Program-made: the position numbers and the translations under genes
Part shown: piece by piece, positions 25,001 to 31,457 of the stretch
How positions within the stretch are numbered: position 1 is the first letter of the stretch
Layout: each line of letters starts with the position of its first letter
Notes under the pieces: generated by a model
Databases searched by the model: none
The model's input: the letters and a program-made list of their open reading frames with translations, nothing else
What the model was told of the DNA's origin: nothing
From: Pelomonas parva
GTDB taxonomy: Bacteria; Pseudomonadota; Gammaproteobacteria; Burkholderiales; Burkholderiaceae_C
Length of the DNA stretch: 64,000 bases
Direction of reading: 5' to 3'
Assembly: GCF_043555835.1 (NCBI RefSeq)
Contig: NZ_JBIGHV010000005.1
Location: forward strand, 124,001-188,000

Positions 25001-25641
25001 AGCCCGCTGCCATTCCACAGGTGCAGGCCCCAGTTTGCGTAGCCGGCGTCGAAGCGCTTGTAGTGCACGCGCACGGTCTTGATGTCCGGCGCGGGCAGCA
25101 GCAGCGGGTTGCTTGTGTAGTTGGTGCTGTCGCCCTGCAGCCGCCAGATCTCGTTGGCACCGGCCTGCAGCACATAGCTCTGGTCGGCGCCGCCGTTGTC
25201 CTTGTTGTCGCCGTTGTGCAGCAGGAAGCCAACCGAGCCGCTGGTCGCGGCCAGCGGCACGTCGTAGTAGACGCCGAAGTCGTCGCTGCCGGCGGCGTTC
25301 CAGCCCTCGTTCCAGTTCGGGCTTTGCGCGGCGTTCCAGCTGTGGATCTGCCAGCCGGTGTGGTTGCCGTCGGCGCGGCGGTAGTGCACGCGCAGCGACG
25401 TGGCCGGCTCGGCGGGTGTGGCCACTGCGGCGATCCTGGCGCGCGGCAGGGCGACTGCGGGCACGCCGGCCAGCAGCTCGACCCCGCTTTCGTCTGGCGC
25501 CGCAGCGCTGACGCTGCTCGTGGGCGCCTGGGGGGCCTCCGCGCCGCCGCCGCAGGCCGCCAGCAGCCCGCCCATGCCCAGCGCCAGCGCGCCCATCACC
25601 CGTCGCGCCTGCCGCGCGAAACCGTCTGCCCATGCCTTCAT
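22066..25641 (-). CDS. pulA: Pullulanase-type alpha-1,6-glucosidase lipoprotein
   Basis: 1191 residues. It hydrolyses alpha-1,6 branches of pullulan, starch or glycogen. A signal peptide ends in the lipobox GLLAAC near residue 30, so it is probably surface- or periplasm-anchored. Two CBM41-like modules follow (VHYRRADGNHTGWQIHSW and VHYKRFDAGYANWGLHLW), then a CBM48-like module (SFKLWAPTAQAVSLML). The GH13 catalytic domain starts at YELHVRDFSI and has the pullulanase signature NWGYDPHHF. The catalytic nucleophile is in LRFDIMGHH, the acid in VGEGWNFGEV, and the third Asp in YVENHDNLTL. The C-terminal domain is beta-rich. ATG 25641 has AGGAG 8 nt upstream; the GTG at 25650 is too close to that site. 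Confidence 0.93.
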   Translation of the reverse strand: MKAWADGFARQARRVMGALALGMGGLLAACGGGAEAPQAPTSSVSAAAPDESGVELLAGVPAVALPRARIAAVATPAEPATSLRVHYRRADGNHTGWQIHSWNAAQSPNWNEGWNAAGSDDFGVYYDVPLAATSGSVGFLLHNGDNKDNGGADQSYVLQAGANEIWRLQGDSTNYTSNPLLLPAPDIKTVRVHYKRFDAGYANWGLHLWNGSGLDTAALPAGVQIDNWGQPVPLSAMPGYATGNGEVVFDIPVLNPQGDVNRKALEFIIHGLSPNENDKDGRDNNIRVEFSALTIQNQVAHIWLVERDATVYTAPPDLRQVSSTDARAIWLNKRLVKWPRMTASGTVRLYHSATGQISVAADAPVQGADGFITLDAFTGTVPAADALRFKYVGNGAVFNVRAADLAALPALHQKQLVLVQQDANGKVQNATATQIAGALDDLYAAANNVPDLGAVVAGGNTSFKLWAPTAQAVSLMLTTPIAGSPLTRTTTEPMTRDAATGVWRLTKLGSLQGATYRYQVQVFVRGTGLVKNLVTDPYSLGLSLGGQQSVVMDLNAAVTKPAGWDAGAPPATVMAPTDLSIYELHVRDFSINDATVPAARRGKYLAFAESQSNGMKHLTALAAAGLTDVHLLPVFDIASVNEKSCVTPSPSGAADSESQQATVAATAGSDCFNWGYDPHHFTTPDGAYASTAANPLARVVEFRQMVQALNKAGLRVGMDVVYNHTTSSGQNATSVLDKVVPGYYFRYNATGGIERSTCCENTASENLMMAKLMIDSAVTWVRDYRISSLRFDIMGHHPRAVIEALKARIEAAAGRAVQIVGEGWNFGEVANGARFVQAEMLSLNGSGIGSFNPLIRDAVRGGGCCDSGNALVANQGYVNGFFYDPNASASGQSRGELMWFADRLKASLAGSIRSFQMQTSWDATLRLDQIDVGGIPAGWVLEPGEVVNYVENHDNLTLFDNNAFRLPTGTSKEDRARVQILANAINAFSQGVAYFHAGTETLRSKSLDKNSYDSGDWFNRLDWTYADNGFGAGLPPARDNADNWALARPLLANPLIKPHANDIAWTRDAFRDLLKIRKSTTLLRLRTAEDIKARLTFLNTGSAQEPTVLVGRLNGVGYPGANFDELVYLINVDKTAKQLNFPTLAGHALELHPAHTADQRALAATFDRTTGSFNVPARTAVVFVARPAASN

Positions 25642-25681
25642 GCCAGCCACTCCTTGGAAGTGGGCGGATGCTATTGGAGTA

Positions 25682-25791
25682 AAACTACATCAGGAAGTTG
25701 GTGGAATCCCGGTGTGTCCTGCGGATTTATCGTGCGCTATTCCATGAGATCAGCCTGAAATGACCAAGGATTCTGATTTGAATGTAGTTTT
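25682..25791. promoter_or_regulatory. Inverted-repeat pair upstream of the pullulanase gene
   Basis: AAAACTACAT (25682-25691) and its exact reverse complement ATGTAGTTTT (25782-25791) lie 90 nt apart in the 284-nt space between the pullulanase gene and the divergent lipoprotein gene. This space is clearly more AT-rich than its surroundings. The spacing fits a two-site operator for a repressor able to loop DNA. No regulator gene lies adjacent, and the assignment is a guess from symmetry. Confidence 0.35.
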
Positions 25792-25925
25792 GCTTCTTTG
25801 TTTTGCGGGTGATTTCAGGTGGCTCAAGTGCCAGGCAGCGGATGACTGGAGACATGGCGGCGCGGCGGGACTAAGCTCAAGCCAGGGTCGGCGCACGACC
25901 GGCCTGTCAAAGCGAGGAGACCGTC

Positions 25926-27140
25926 ATGAACACCCGCGCCCTGATCGCGGTGCTCGCCGTGGCCGGCGCCGCCCTGAGTGGCTGCGCCGTCGACCCGATC
26001 GCGCCGCCGCCCGCCAGCGTCTTCCTGGACGCCGCCTTCAAACCGCCCACCGTGCACATCGACGCCGCCGAGGCCATGCGGCTCAGCCCGGCCATGCAGC
26101 GCTTCGCCGAGACCGAGATGGCGGCCGAAATCCGCAAGAAGGGCTTGCGCGATGGCCTCATCGACGCGCTCTACACCAAGGGCCGGTTGCAACTGGACTA
26201 CGACAGCGAGATCACCCGCACCGCCGCGGAGGCCTTCGACGCGCGGCGCGGCAACTGCATGTCGCTGGTCATGATGACGGCCGCCTTCGCCCGCCACCTG
26301 AAGATGCCGGTGCGCTTCAACAGCGTCTACCTGGAAGAAAGCTGGACGCGCAGCAACGGCATCTTCTTCGTCGCCGGCCACGTCAACATCAGCCTGGGCC
26401 GGCCGCCGTCCACGGCGCCGCGCGTGACCATCTACGGCGAGCCCGACCTGATGACCATCGACTTCCTGCCGCCCGAGCAGGTGCGCCGCAACCGCAGCCG
26501 CGCCGTCGAGGAAAGCACCATCCTGGCGATGTTCATGAACAACCGTGCTGCCGAGGCCTTGATGCTGGGCCAGGTGGACGATGCCTACTGGTGGTCACGC
26601 GCGGCCATCCTGACCGACTCCCGGTGGCTGGCCTCGTACAACACGCTGGCCGTGCTCTACCGCCGCAAGGGCTTGTACGGTCAGGCCGAAGCTACGCTGC
26701 GCCTGGTGCTGGACCGTGAGCCGCTGAACCTGCAGGCCATGTCCAACCTCATCCTGGTGCTCAGTGACCTCGGGCGCAACGCCGAAGCCGAGGTCTACAG
26801 CAACCAGCTCGCGCAGGTCCAGCCCGTGCCGCCCTACAAGTTCTTCGACGAAGGCGTGGCGGCGATGAAGGCGGGCGAGTTTGCCGAGGCGCGCCAGCTG
26901 TTCCGCAAGGAGGTGGCGCGTGCCGCCTACGTGCCCGAGTTCCACTTCTGGCTGGGCCTGGCCAACTTCGGCCTGGGCGACGTGGCCGGCGCACGCGGCG
27001 AGATCGCCAAGGCGATGGAGAACAGCGCAACGACACACGACCGCCGCATGTACGGCGCCAAGCTGGCCTGGCTCAACGAGCTGCGCGAGGAGCAGCAGCA
27101 GCGTCGCCGCGAGCCGCTGATGCAGCGGGCGGGCTCCTAA
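25926..27140 (+). CDS. Lipoprotein with transglutaminase-like and TPR regions
   Basis: 404 residues. A signal peptide with lipobox ALSGC (Cys at about 20). Residues about 60-200 resemble a transglutaminase/bacterial cysteine-protease-like fold: Cys in ARRGNCMSLVMM, His in AGHVNISLG, and an Asp in MTIDFLPPE. Residues about 210-385 are tetratricopeptide repeats (SYNTLAVLYRRKGLYGQAEATL, PVPPYKFFDEGVAAMKAGEFAEARQLF). The start has GAGGAGA 5 nt upstream. It is probably an outer-membrane-attached periplasmic protein; substrates are unknown. Convergent with the next gene, 7 nt apart. Confidence 0.82.
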   Translation: MNTRALIAVLAVAGAALSGCAVDPIAPPPASVFLDAAFKPPTVHIDAAEAMRLSPAMQRFAETEMAAEIRKKGLRDGLIDALYTKGRLQLDYDSEITRTAAEAFDARRGNCMSLVMMTAAFARHLKMPVRFNSVYLEESWTRSNGIFFVAGHVNISLGRPPSTAPRVTIYGEPDLMTIDFLPPEQVRRNRSRAVEESTILAMFMNNRAAEALMLGQVDDAYWWSRAAILTDSRWLASYNTLAVLYRRKGLYGQAEATLRLVLDREPLNLQAMSNLILVLSDLGRNAEAEVYSNQLAQVQPVPPYKFFDEGVAAMKAGEFAEARQLFRKEVARAAYVPEFHFWLGLANFGLGDVAGARGEIAKAMENSATTHDRRMYGAKLAWLNELREEQQQRRREPLMQRAGS

Positions 27141-27147
27141 CCAGTCA

Positions 27148-27474
27148 TCACAGCGGTGGTAGCCCGTGCCTGGCGCGGGCCCGCGCGCAGGCGTCGTCGC
27201 CAATGCCCATCGGCGCCCGTTCGCCGAACTCCCGGCACGGCGAGGGCCGCCACTCGTGGATGCCGCAGCTGGCGCGTGCACCCACCTTGCCGCTGAGCGC
27301 CGCGCAGCGCGGCTGGGCATGGTCAGTGCCGCGCAGCCGCACCAGGCGGCCGGTCAACTCCACCGCCAGCCCGTCGGGCACGCGGCCGCCTTCGCTCTCC
27401 AGTTCGCTGCGGTCGAAATCGACGCGGAAACTGGCGCAGCAGGCGCCACAGCTCAAGCAGGGGTTGTCACTCAT
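27148..27474 (-). CDS. YkgJ family cysteine-cluster protein
   Basis: 108 residues from ATG 27474. Eight cysteines in the pattern CLSCGACCASF ... PRCAAL ... ASCGIHEWRPSPCREF ... CARAR mark the YkgJ / Fe-S or zinc cluster family (PF03692-like). The metal bound and the role are unknown; some family members are linked to flagellar methylation, but nothing here points to that. Divergent from the cupredoxin-like gene. Confidence 0.9.
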   Translation of the reverse strand: MSDNPCLSCGACCASFRVDFDRSELESEGGRVPDGLAVELTGRLVRLRGTDHAQPRCAALSGKVGARASCGIHEWRPSPCREFGERAPMGIGDDACARARARHGLPPL

Positions 27475-27529
27475 CACGCCAGTGTAGGCAGCGGGTGACA
27501 CTGGCCCGATGCTGCACCACCTGACCCCC

Positions 27530-28207
27530 ATGCGCGCCACCCTCATTGCCTTGCTGCTGTTTGCCGCCGCCGCACAGGCCGCCGACCTGACCGTCACCGT
27601 GCTGGACCGCAGCGGCAAGCCGCTGGCCGACGCCGTCGTCCTTGTCGACAGCAGCGTGCAGGGCGCGCGCCCGGCGCCGGTCATGGAGGCCAACGTGGCG
27701 CAGGAGAAGCTGCGTTTCATGCCCGCCGTCAGCGTCGTCGGCATGGGTGCCAAGGTCAGCTTCAACAACCTGGACAGCTGGGACCATCACGTCATCCTCG
27801 GCGTGATGGGCGCCGGCGGGACCTTCGTGGACCCGGGCCAGAACACCCAGTTCCGCCTCGCCGGCCGTGTGCGCAACAAGGCGCCGGCCAGCGACAGCAA
27901 GGTGCTGAGCCAGCCCGGCCCCTATTTGCTGGCCTGCCACATCCACAGCTCCATGCGCGGCCATGTCTACGTGGCCGACACGCCGTGGGCCAAGCTTGGC
28001 GGCGAGGACGGCAAGGTGCTGCTACAAGGCCTGCCAGAAGGCCCGGCGCGCGTGCGCATCTGGCACCCGGACCAGATCATCGACGGTACGCCGACGGCGG
28101 TGCAGATCGCCGCCGGCGGCAGTGCCGTGACGGTCACGACGCAGATCGTCGCCGCCCGCAAGAAGCGGCCGACGCCTGCGGCCGACAGCAACTATCCGGG
28201 GCTCTGA
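27530..28207 (+). CDS. Cupredoxin/plastocyanin-like periplasmic protein
   Basis: 225 residues from ATG 27530 (an in-frame ATG at 27509 would put seven residues before the basic start of the signal peptide). Signal peptide MRATLIALLLFAAAAQA. The body has a cupredoxin-like layout: a first histidine pair in LDSWDHHVILGV, then LLACHIHSSMRGHVYVAD, where Cys, His and Met are placed as in type-1 copper sites. The C-terminal part (LPEGPARVRIWHPDQ) resembles carboxypeptidase-regulatory-like beta domains. A role in copper handling or electron transfer is an inference. Confidence 0.82.
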   Translation: MRATLIALLLFAAAAQAADLTVTVLDRSGKPLADAVVLVDSSVQGARPAPVMEANVAQEKLRFMPAVSVVGMGAKVSFNNLDSWDHHVILGVMGAGGTFVDPGQNTQFRLAGRVRNKAPASDSKVLSQPGPYLLACHIHSSMRGHVYVADTPWAKLGGEDGKVLLQGLPEGPARVRIWHPDQIIDGTPTAVQIAAGGSAVTVTTQIVAARKKRPTPAADSNYPGL

Positions 28208-28226
28208 CGATGCGGGCCGCGCGGCG

Positions 28227-28634
28227 TCAACCGGCGGCGATCTCGATGCGCCGTGGTTGCGCGTGAGCCTGCTTGGGGATGCGCAGCCGCAGCACGCCGT
28301 CCTTGAGCTGGGCCTCTATGCGCGAGGCATCCAGCTCGCGGCTCAGCGTGAAGGCGCGCCGGTAGCGCGGCAGGCGCACCTCGGCGTGTACGGCTTCCAT
28401 GTCGGCCGGCGCGACGGCCTCGACGCTGCCTTCGATGTGCAGCGTGTCGGCCTCCACGCGCAGTTCGAGCTGTTCGCGGGGGACGCCGGGCAGGTCGGCC
28501 AGCAGCGTGATGCCGGTGTCGTCTTCGCTCACGTCCACGCGCGGCGTCAGCGCGCGCTGAGCGTCGGCGTCGCCGCCCTGGCGGGCCGGTGCGCGGCCAC
28601 GGCTGTTGTCGGTCTGGACAGCTGGGTTGCTCAT
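28227..28634 (-). CDS. Small heat shock protein (Hsp20/alpha-crystallin), second copy
   Basis: 135 residues from ATG 28634, with AAGGAGAA 6 nt upstream. It is an ATP-independent holdase chaperone. The alpha-crystallin domain spans residues about 40-130 (ITLLADLPGVPREQLEL, YRRAFTLSRELDASRIEAQLKDGVLRLRIPK). The N-terminal arm is polar and short. It is the downstream member of a tandem pair, 22 nt after the first copy, and shares its promoter. Confidence 0.94.
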   Translation of the reverse strand: MSNPAVQTDNSRGRAPARQGGDADAQRALTPRVDVSEDDTGITLLADLPGVPREQLELRVEADTLHIEGSVEAVAPADMEAVHAEVRLPRYRRAFTLSRELDASRIEAQLKDGVLRLRIPKQAHAQPRRIEIAAG

Positions 28635-28656
28635 GTCGGTTCTCCTTGGTGGCGGG

Positions 28657-29106
28657 TTACTGGATGGCGATGCGGCGCGGCTGCGCGTCGGCCTGGCGGG
28701 CCACGCTGATGCGCAGGATGCCGTCGCGGTAGCTGGCCTTGACGTGCGCCGCATCGGCGTCGTCCGGCAGGCTGATCGCGCGCCGGAAGCTGCCGCTGAA
28801 GCGCTCGCGGCTGTAGGTGCGCGCGCCGCTTTCTGCCGGCGTGGCGGGCCGCTCGCCGGCGATGCTCAGCACGCCGCGGTCGACGGTCACGTCGAGGCTG
28901 ACCGGGTCCAGGCCAGGCGCGAAGGCGTAGATCTCCACGCTGGTCGGCGTGTTGCCGACGTTGATGGCCGGGAAGGTGCCGGGCGCCGTCGAACGGATGG
29001 CCGACGGCGCGCCGAAGCTGCTGCCGAAATGCTCATCGATCTCGCGGTGCAGGCGGTCGAAGTCGGAGAAGAAGCTGGAAGGAAAGGTCCAGAGTGACGA
29101 GTACAT
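28657..29106 (-). CDS. Small heat shock protein (Hsp20/alpha-crystallin), first copy
   Basis: 149 residues. An aromatic N-terminal arm (LWTFPSSFFSDFDRLHREID) is followed by the alpha-crystallin domain (VEIYAFAPGLDPVSLDV, FSGSFRRAISLPDDADAAHVKASYRDGILRI). The strong site AAAGGAGG sits 5 nt upstream. A probable sigma-32 promoter lies about 50 nt upstream of the start. The two copies differ enough that they probably have different partners or substrates. Confidence 0.94.
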   Translation of the reverse strand: MYSSLWTFPSSFFSDFDRLHREIDEHFGSSFGAPSAIRSTAPGTFPAINVGNTPTSVEIYAFAPGLDPVSLDVTVDRGVLSIAGERPATPAESGARTYSRERFSGSFRRAISLPDDADAAHVKASYRDGILRISVARQADAQPRRIAIQ

Positions 29107-29127
29107 ACAAGCCTCCTTTCAAGTCGT

Positions 29128-29184
29128 GATGCCCTGCCAAACGGGCATCGACGCCGAATTAGGAACGGCTTGCGAGGTTTCAAG
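29128..29184 (-). promoter_or_regulatory. Probable sigma-32 (RpoH) promoter and leader hairpin of the hsp20 pair
   Basis: On the minus strand CTTGAAA (29178-29184) is a perfect match to the RpoH -35 element. After a 14-nt spacer comes CCTAATT (29157-29163), a partial match to the -10 CCCATNT. The transcribed leader then carries a 7-bp hairpin GATGCCC/GGGCATC (29128-29134 and 29143-29149) ahead of the AAAGGAGG site. Confidence 0.65.
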
Positions 29185-29202
29185 ACCTTGTTGAAATGAC
29201 TT

Positions 29203-30642
29203 TCAGAGCGGCTCGCGCACCACGGTCACCGTGCAGTCCGACTCGGCCACCACCCGGCTGGACACGCTGCCCAGGTAGCGCCGCAGCGTCGACGCGCCGC
29301 GTGCGCCCATGACGATGTGGTCCACACCGTTGCGGCGCGCGAAATCCACCAGCGCGTCGCCCACGTCGGGCGACTCCAGCACATGGAAGGTCAGCCGGCC
29401 GTCCGCCAGGTTCAGCGCCTTGCTGATCGGCCGCGCCCAGTGCTTGAGGGCGATGAGCTGTTTCACGTGCAGGCTCTGGCCGTGCTGGTCGGTCAGCTCG
29501 TCCAGGCCGATGCGATTGATCTTCATGACGGACACGCAGGCCAGCCGCGCGCCAGTTTCGGTCTGGACGATGCGGCGCACGGTCTCGCACAGCTGCGCGC
29601 GCAGCTCGTTGGTGCCGCGGTCCACCTCGACCGCCGCCATGATGATGGGGCTGCGCGCCAGTTGCTCGGTGACCGCCGGCACGGCGGCGGGGTCGGCGCC
29701 GAGAGCGAAGAACCAGCGCTTCATGCGCAGCATGGCGCCGCTGACCTGCAGCTTCTCGGCGCGTGCTGTCAGCGCCACGCCGCCGGGCTCGCGCAGGTCC
29801 AGCGCCAGTTGGGCGGCGCTCTGGTAACGGCGCTCGGGTCGCACCTCCAGGCAGCGCAGGATGACCTCCTGCAGCCAGGGTGGCAGCTCCGGCCGGATGG
29901 CACGCGGCGGCACCGGCTCGACATAGAGGCGCCGGCGCAGGCCGCGCACCGAGTCCGGCTGGCCGAAGGGCCGCTCGCCGGTGGCCAGGTGGTAGAGCAT
30001 GACGCCCAAAGCAAACAGGTCGCTGCGCGGGTCGCTGCGCACGAACTGCACCTGCTCCGGGCTCATGTAGGGGCCGGTGCCCATGGGCAGCGTGAACTCC
30101 TCCTCCAGCAGGTCGGGCAGCTGCTCGTGGCGGCTCAGGCCGAAGTCCACCAGCACGGCCGTGCCGTCGGGGCGGAACATGATGTTGCTGGGCTTGATGT
30201 CCAGGTGCACGACATGCTGGCGGTGCAGCGCGGCCAGCGCCGTGGCCACGCGGGCGCCGATGTCGGCCACCTCCTCGGGCGGCAGCGGCGCGTCGTCCAG
30301 GCGCGGGCGCAGCGTCTCGCCGGGGATGCGCTCCATGACGATGAAGGCCTGGCGCGTCCAGTCGCCGCGGGCGACGAAGCGCGGCACGTGGGGGCCGCTC
30401 AGTTGCGGCATCAGCATCTGCTCGACCTCGAAGCCGACGATGGTCGCCGGGTCCTCTCCGCCCTTGATGCGCGGCACCTTCATCAACAGCTCGACGCCGT
30501 CGTCGGTGCCGTCGGCGCGGCTGACGCGCCACAGGTTGGCCATGCCGCCCTGGTGCAGCCGCGCTTCGAGGCGGAAGCCGTCGAGCACCTGGCCGGCTTC
30601 GAGCGGCCCGGGCGGCGGGGGGAGTGCGACCGGTACGCTCAT
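29203..30642 (-). CDS. Serine/threonine protein kinase fused to a universal stress protein domain
   Basis: 479 residues. Residues 20-290 are a Hanks-type kinase: glycine loop at 30-40 (HQGGMANLWRV), lysine K55, catalytic loop HLDIKPSN at 146-153 with D148, K150 and N153, DFG at 166-168, and the APE-like segment TGPYMSPEQV. Residues about 330-479 are a UspA-type domain beginning SPIIMAAVEVDRG and ending in MGARGASTLRRYLGS, which resembles the USP nucleotide-binding loop. No transmembrane segment was seen. The start overlaps the upstream phosphoesterase stop (ATGA). It is placed next to the heat-shock pair. A cytoplasmic stress-signalling kinase is inferred; the target is unknown. Confidence 0.92.
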   Translation of the reverse strand: MSVPVALPPPPGPLEAGQVLDGFRLEARLHQGGMANLWRVSRADGTDDGVELLMKVPRIKGGEDPATIVGFEVEQMLMPQLSGPHVPRFVARGDWTRQAFIVMERIPGETLRPRLDDAPLPPEEVADIGARVATALAALHRQHVVHLDIKPSNIMFRPDGTAVLVDFGLSRHEQLPDLLEEEFTLPMGTGPYMSPEQVQFVRSDPRSDLFALGVMLYHLATGERPFGQPDSVRGLRRRLYVEPVPPRAIRPELPPWLQEVILRCLEVRPERRYQSAAQLALDLREPGGVALTARAEKLQVSGAMLRMKRWFFALGADPAAVPAVTEQLARSPIIMAAVEVDRGTNELRAQLCETVRRIVQTETGARLACVSVMKINRIGLDELTDQHGQSLHVKQLIALKHWARPISKALNLADGRLTFHVLESPDVGDALVDFARRNGVDHIVMGARGASTLRRYLGSVSSRVVAESDCTVTVVREPL

Positions 30643-31415
30643 TCCCCGAGCGCGAGACGCCGCGCCAGGCGCTCGACGAGGACGGTCGGCATGGCCGTGG
30701 CGCGCAGTGCGGCGCCGGCGGCGTCGACGTCGTAGGCGACGCGCTGGAAGGTGATGCGGGCGTCGTCCAGGTCGGACGTGGGCGGGTCCAGCAGCGCATA
30801 GCAGGCGGCCGGGTTGCCGTCGCGCGGCTGGCCGCAGGCGCCGGGTATGGCCAGCCACTGGCGGTGGCCCGGCAGCGGCATGGGCACGCCCGGCAGCGGC
30901 CGGAAGTCACCCGCCTTGCCGGTGCCGGACAGGTGGTAGAGCATGGGCTCGTGCATGTGGCCGCAGACCTGGATGCGCGCGTTGCTGGCGTGCAGGCTCT
31001 TCACCGCCTCGGCGCGGCCTTGCACGTACTCCCAGCCATTGGGCTCGAAGGCATTGGCATGCACGAAGAGGATGTTGCCCGGCTCGCCGTGGGCCTGCAG
31101 CGGCAGCCGGGTCAGGAAGCGCAGCTGCTCCTCGCCGAGCTGAGAGCGGGTCCAGTCGACGACGTTGCGCGCGTCCGGGTGCATGCCCGGCGTGCTGCCG
31201 TGGGCGACGGCTTCGTCATGGTTGCCCTGGATGGCGATGGCGCCGTCGGCGGCCAGGGCCATGACCTGATCCAGCACCCAGGCCGGGTCGGCGCCATAGC
31301 CGACGAAGTCGCCCAGCAGCGCGAAGCGCGTCGCCCCCTGGGCTCTTGCGTCGGCGAAGACGGCCTCGAAGGCTTGTCGGTTGGCATGAATGTCGGTGAT
31401 GAAGGCCCAGCGCAT
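30639..31415 (-). CDS. Calcineurin-like metallophosphoesterase
   Basis: 258 residues. The five metal/phosphate motifs of the family are all present: TDIHAN (D8, H10), LLGDFVGYG, IQGNHDEAV, FVHANAFE and VCGHMHEPM. It ends in a 4-nt ATGA overlap with the Ser/Thr kinase gene, so the two are translationally coupled. By context it could be the phosphatase partner of that kinase, as pairs of kinases and phosphatases often sit together. YfcE/Ap4A-hydrolase-like activity is the other possibility. Confidence 0.92.
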   Translation of the reverse strand: MRWAFITDIHANRQAFEAVFADARAQGATRFALLGDFVGYGADPAWVLDQVMALAADGAIAIQGNHDEAVAHGSTPGMHPDARNVVDWTRSQLGEEQLRFLTRLPLQAHGEPGNILFVHANAFEPNGWEYVQGRAEAVKSLHASNARIQVCGHMHEPMLYHLSGTGKAGDFRPLPGVPMPLPGHRQWLAIPGACGQPRDGNPAACYALLDPPTSDLDDARITFQRVAYDVDAAGAALRATAMPTVLVERLARRLALGE

Positions 31416-31457
31416 CCCGACAGCTTGCCATGAAGCGCTGACAGCGCGCGGACAGGC

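Noticed and set aside
29128..29149. RNA thermometer of the ROSE or fourU type before hsp20
   Set aside because: The hairpin does not include the ribosome-binding site and no anti-SD run was found in the leader.
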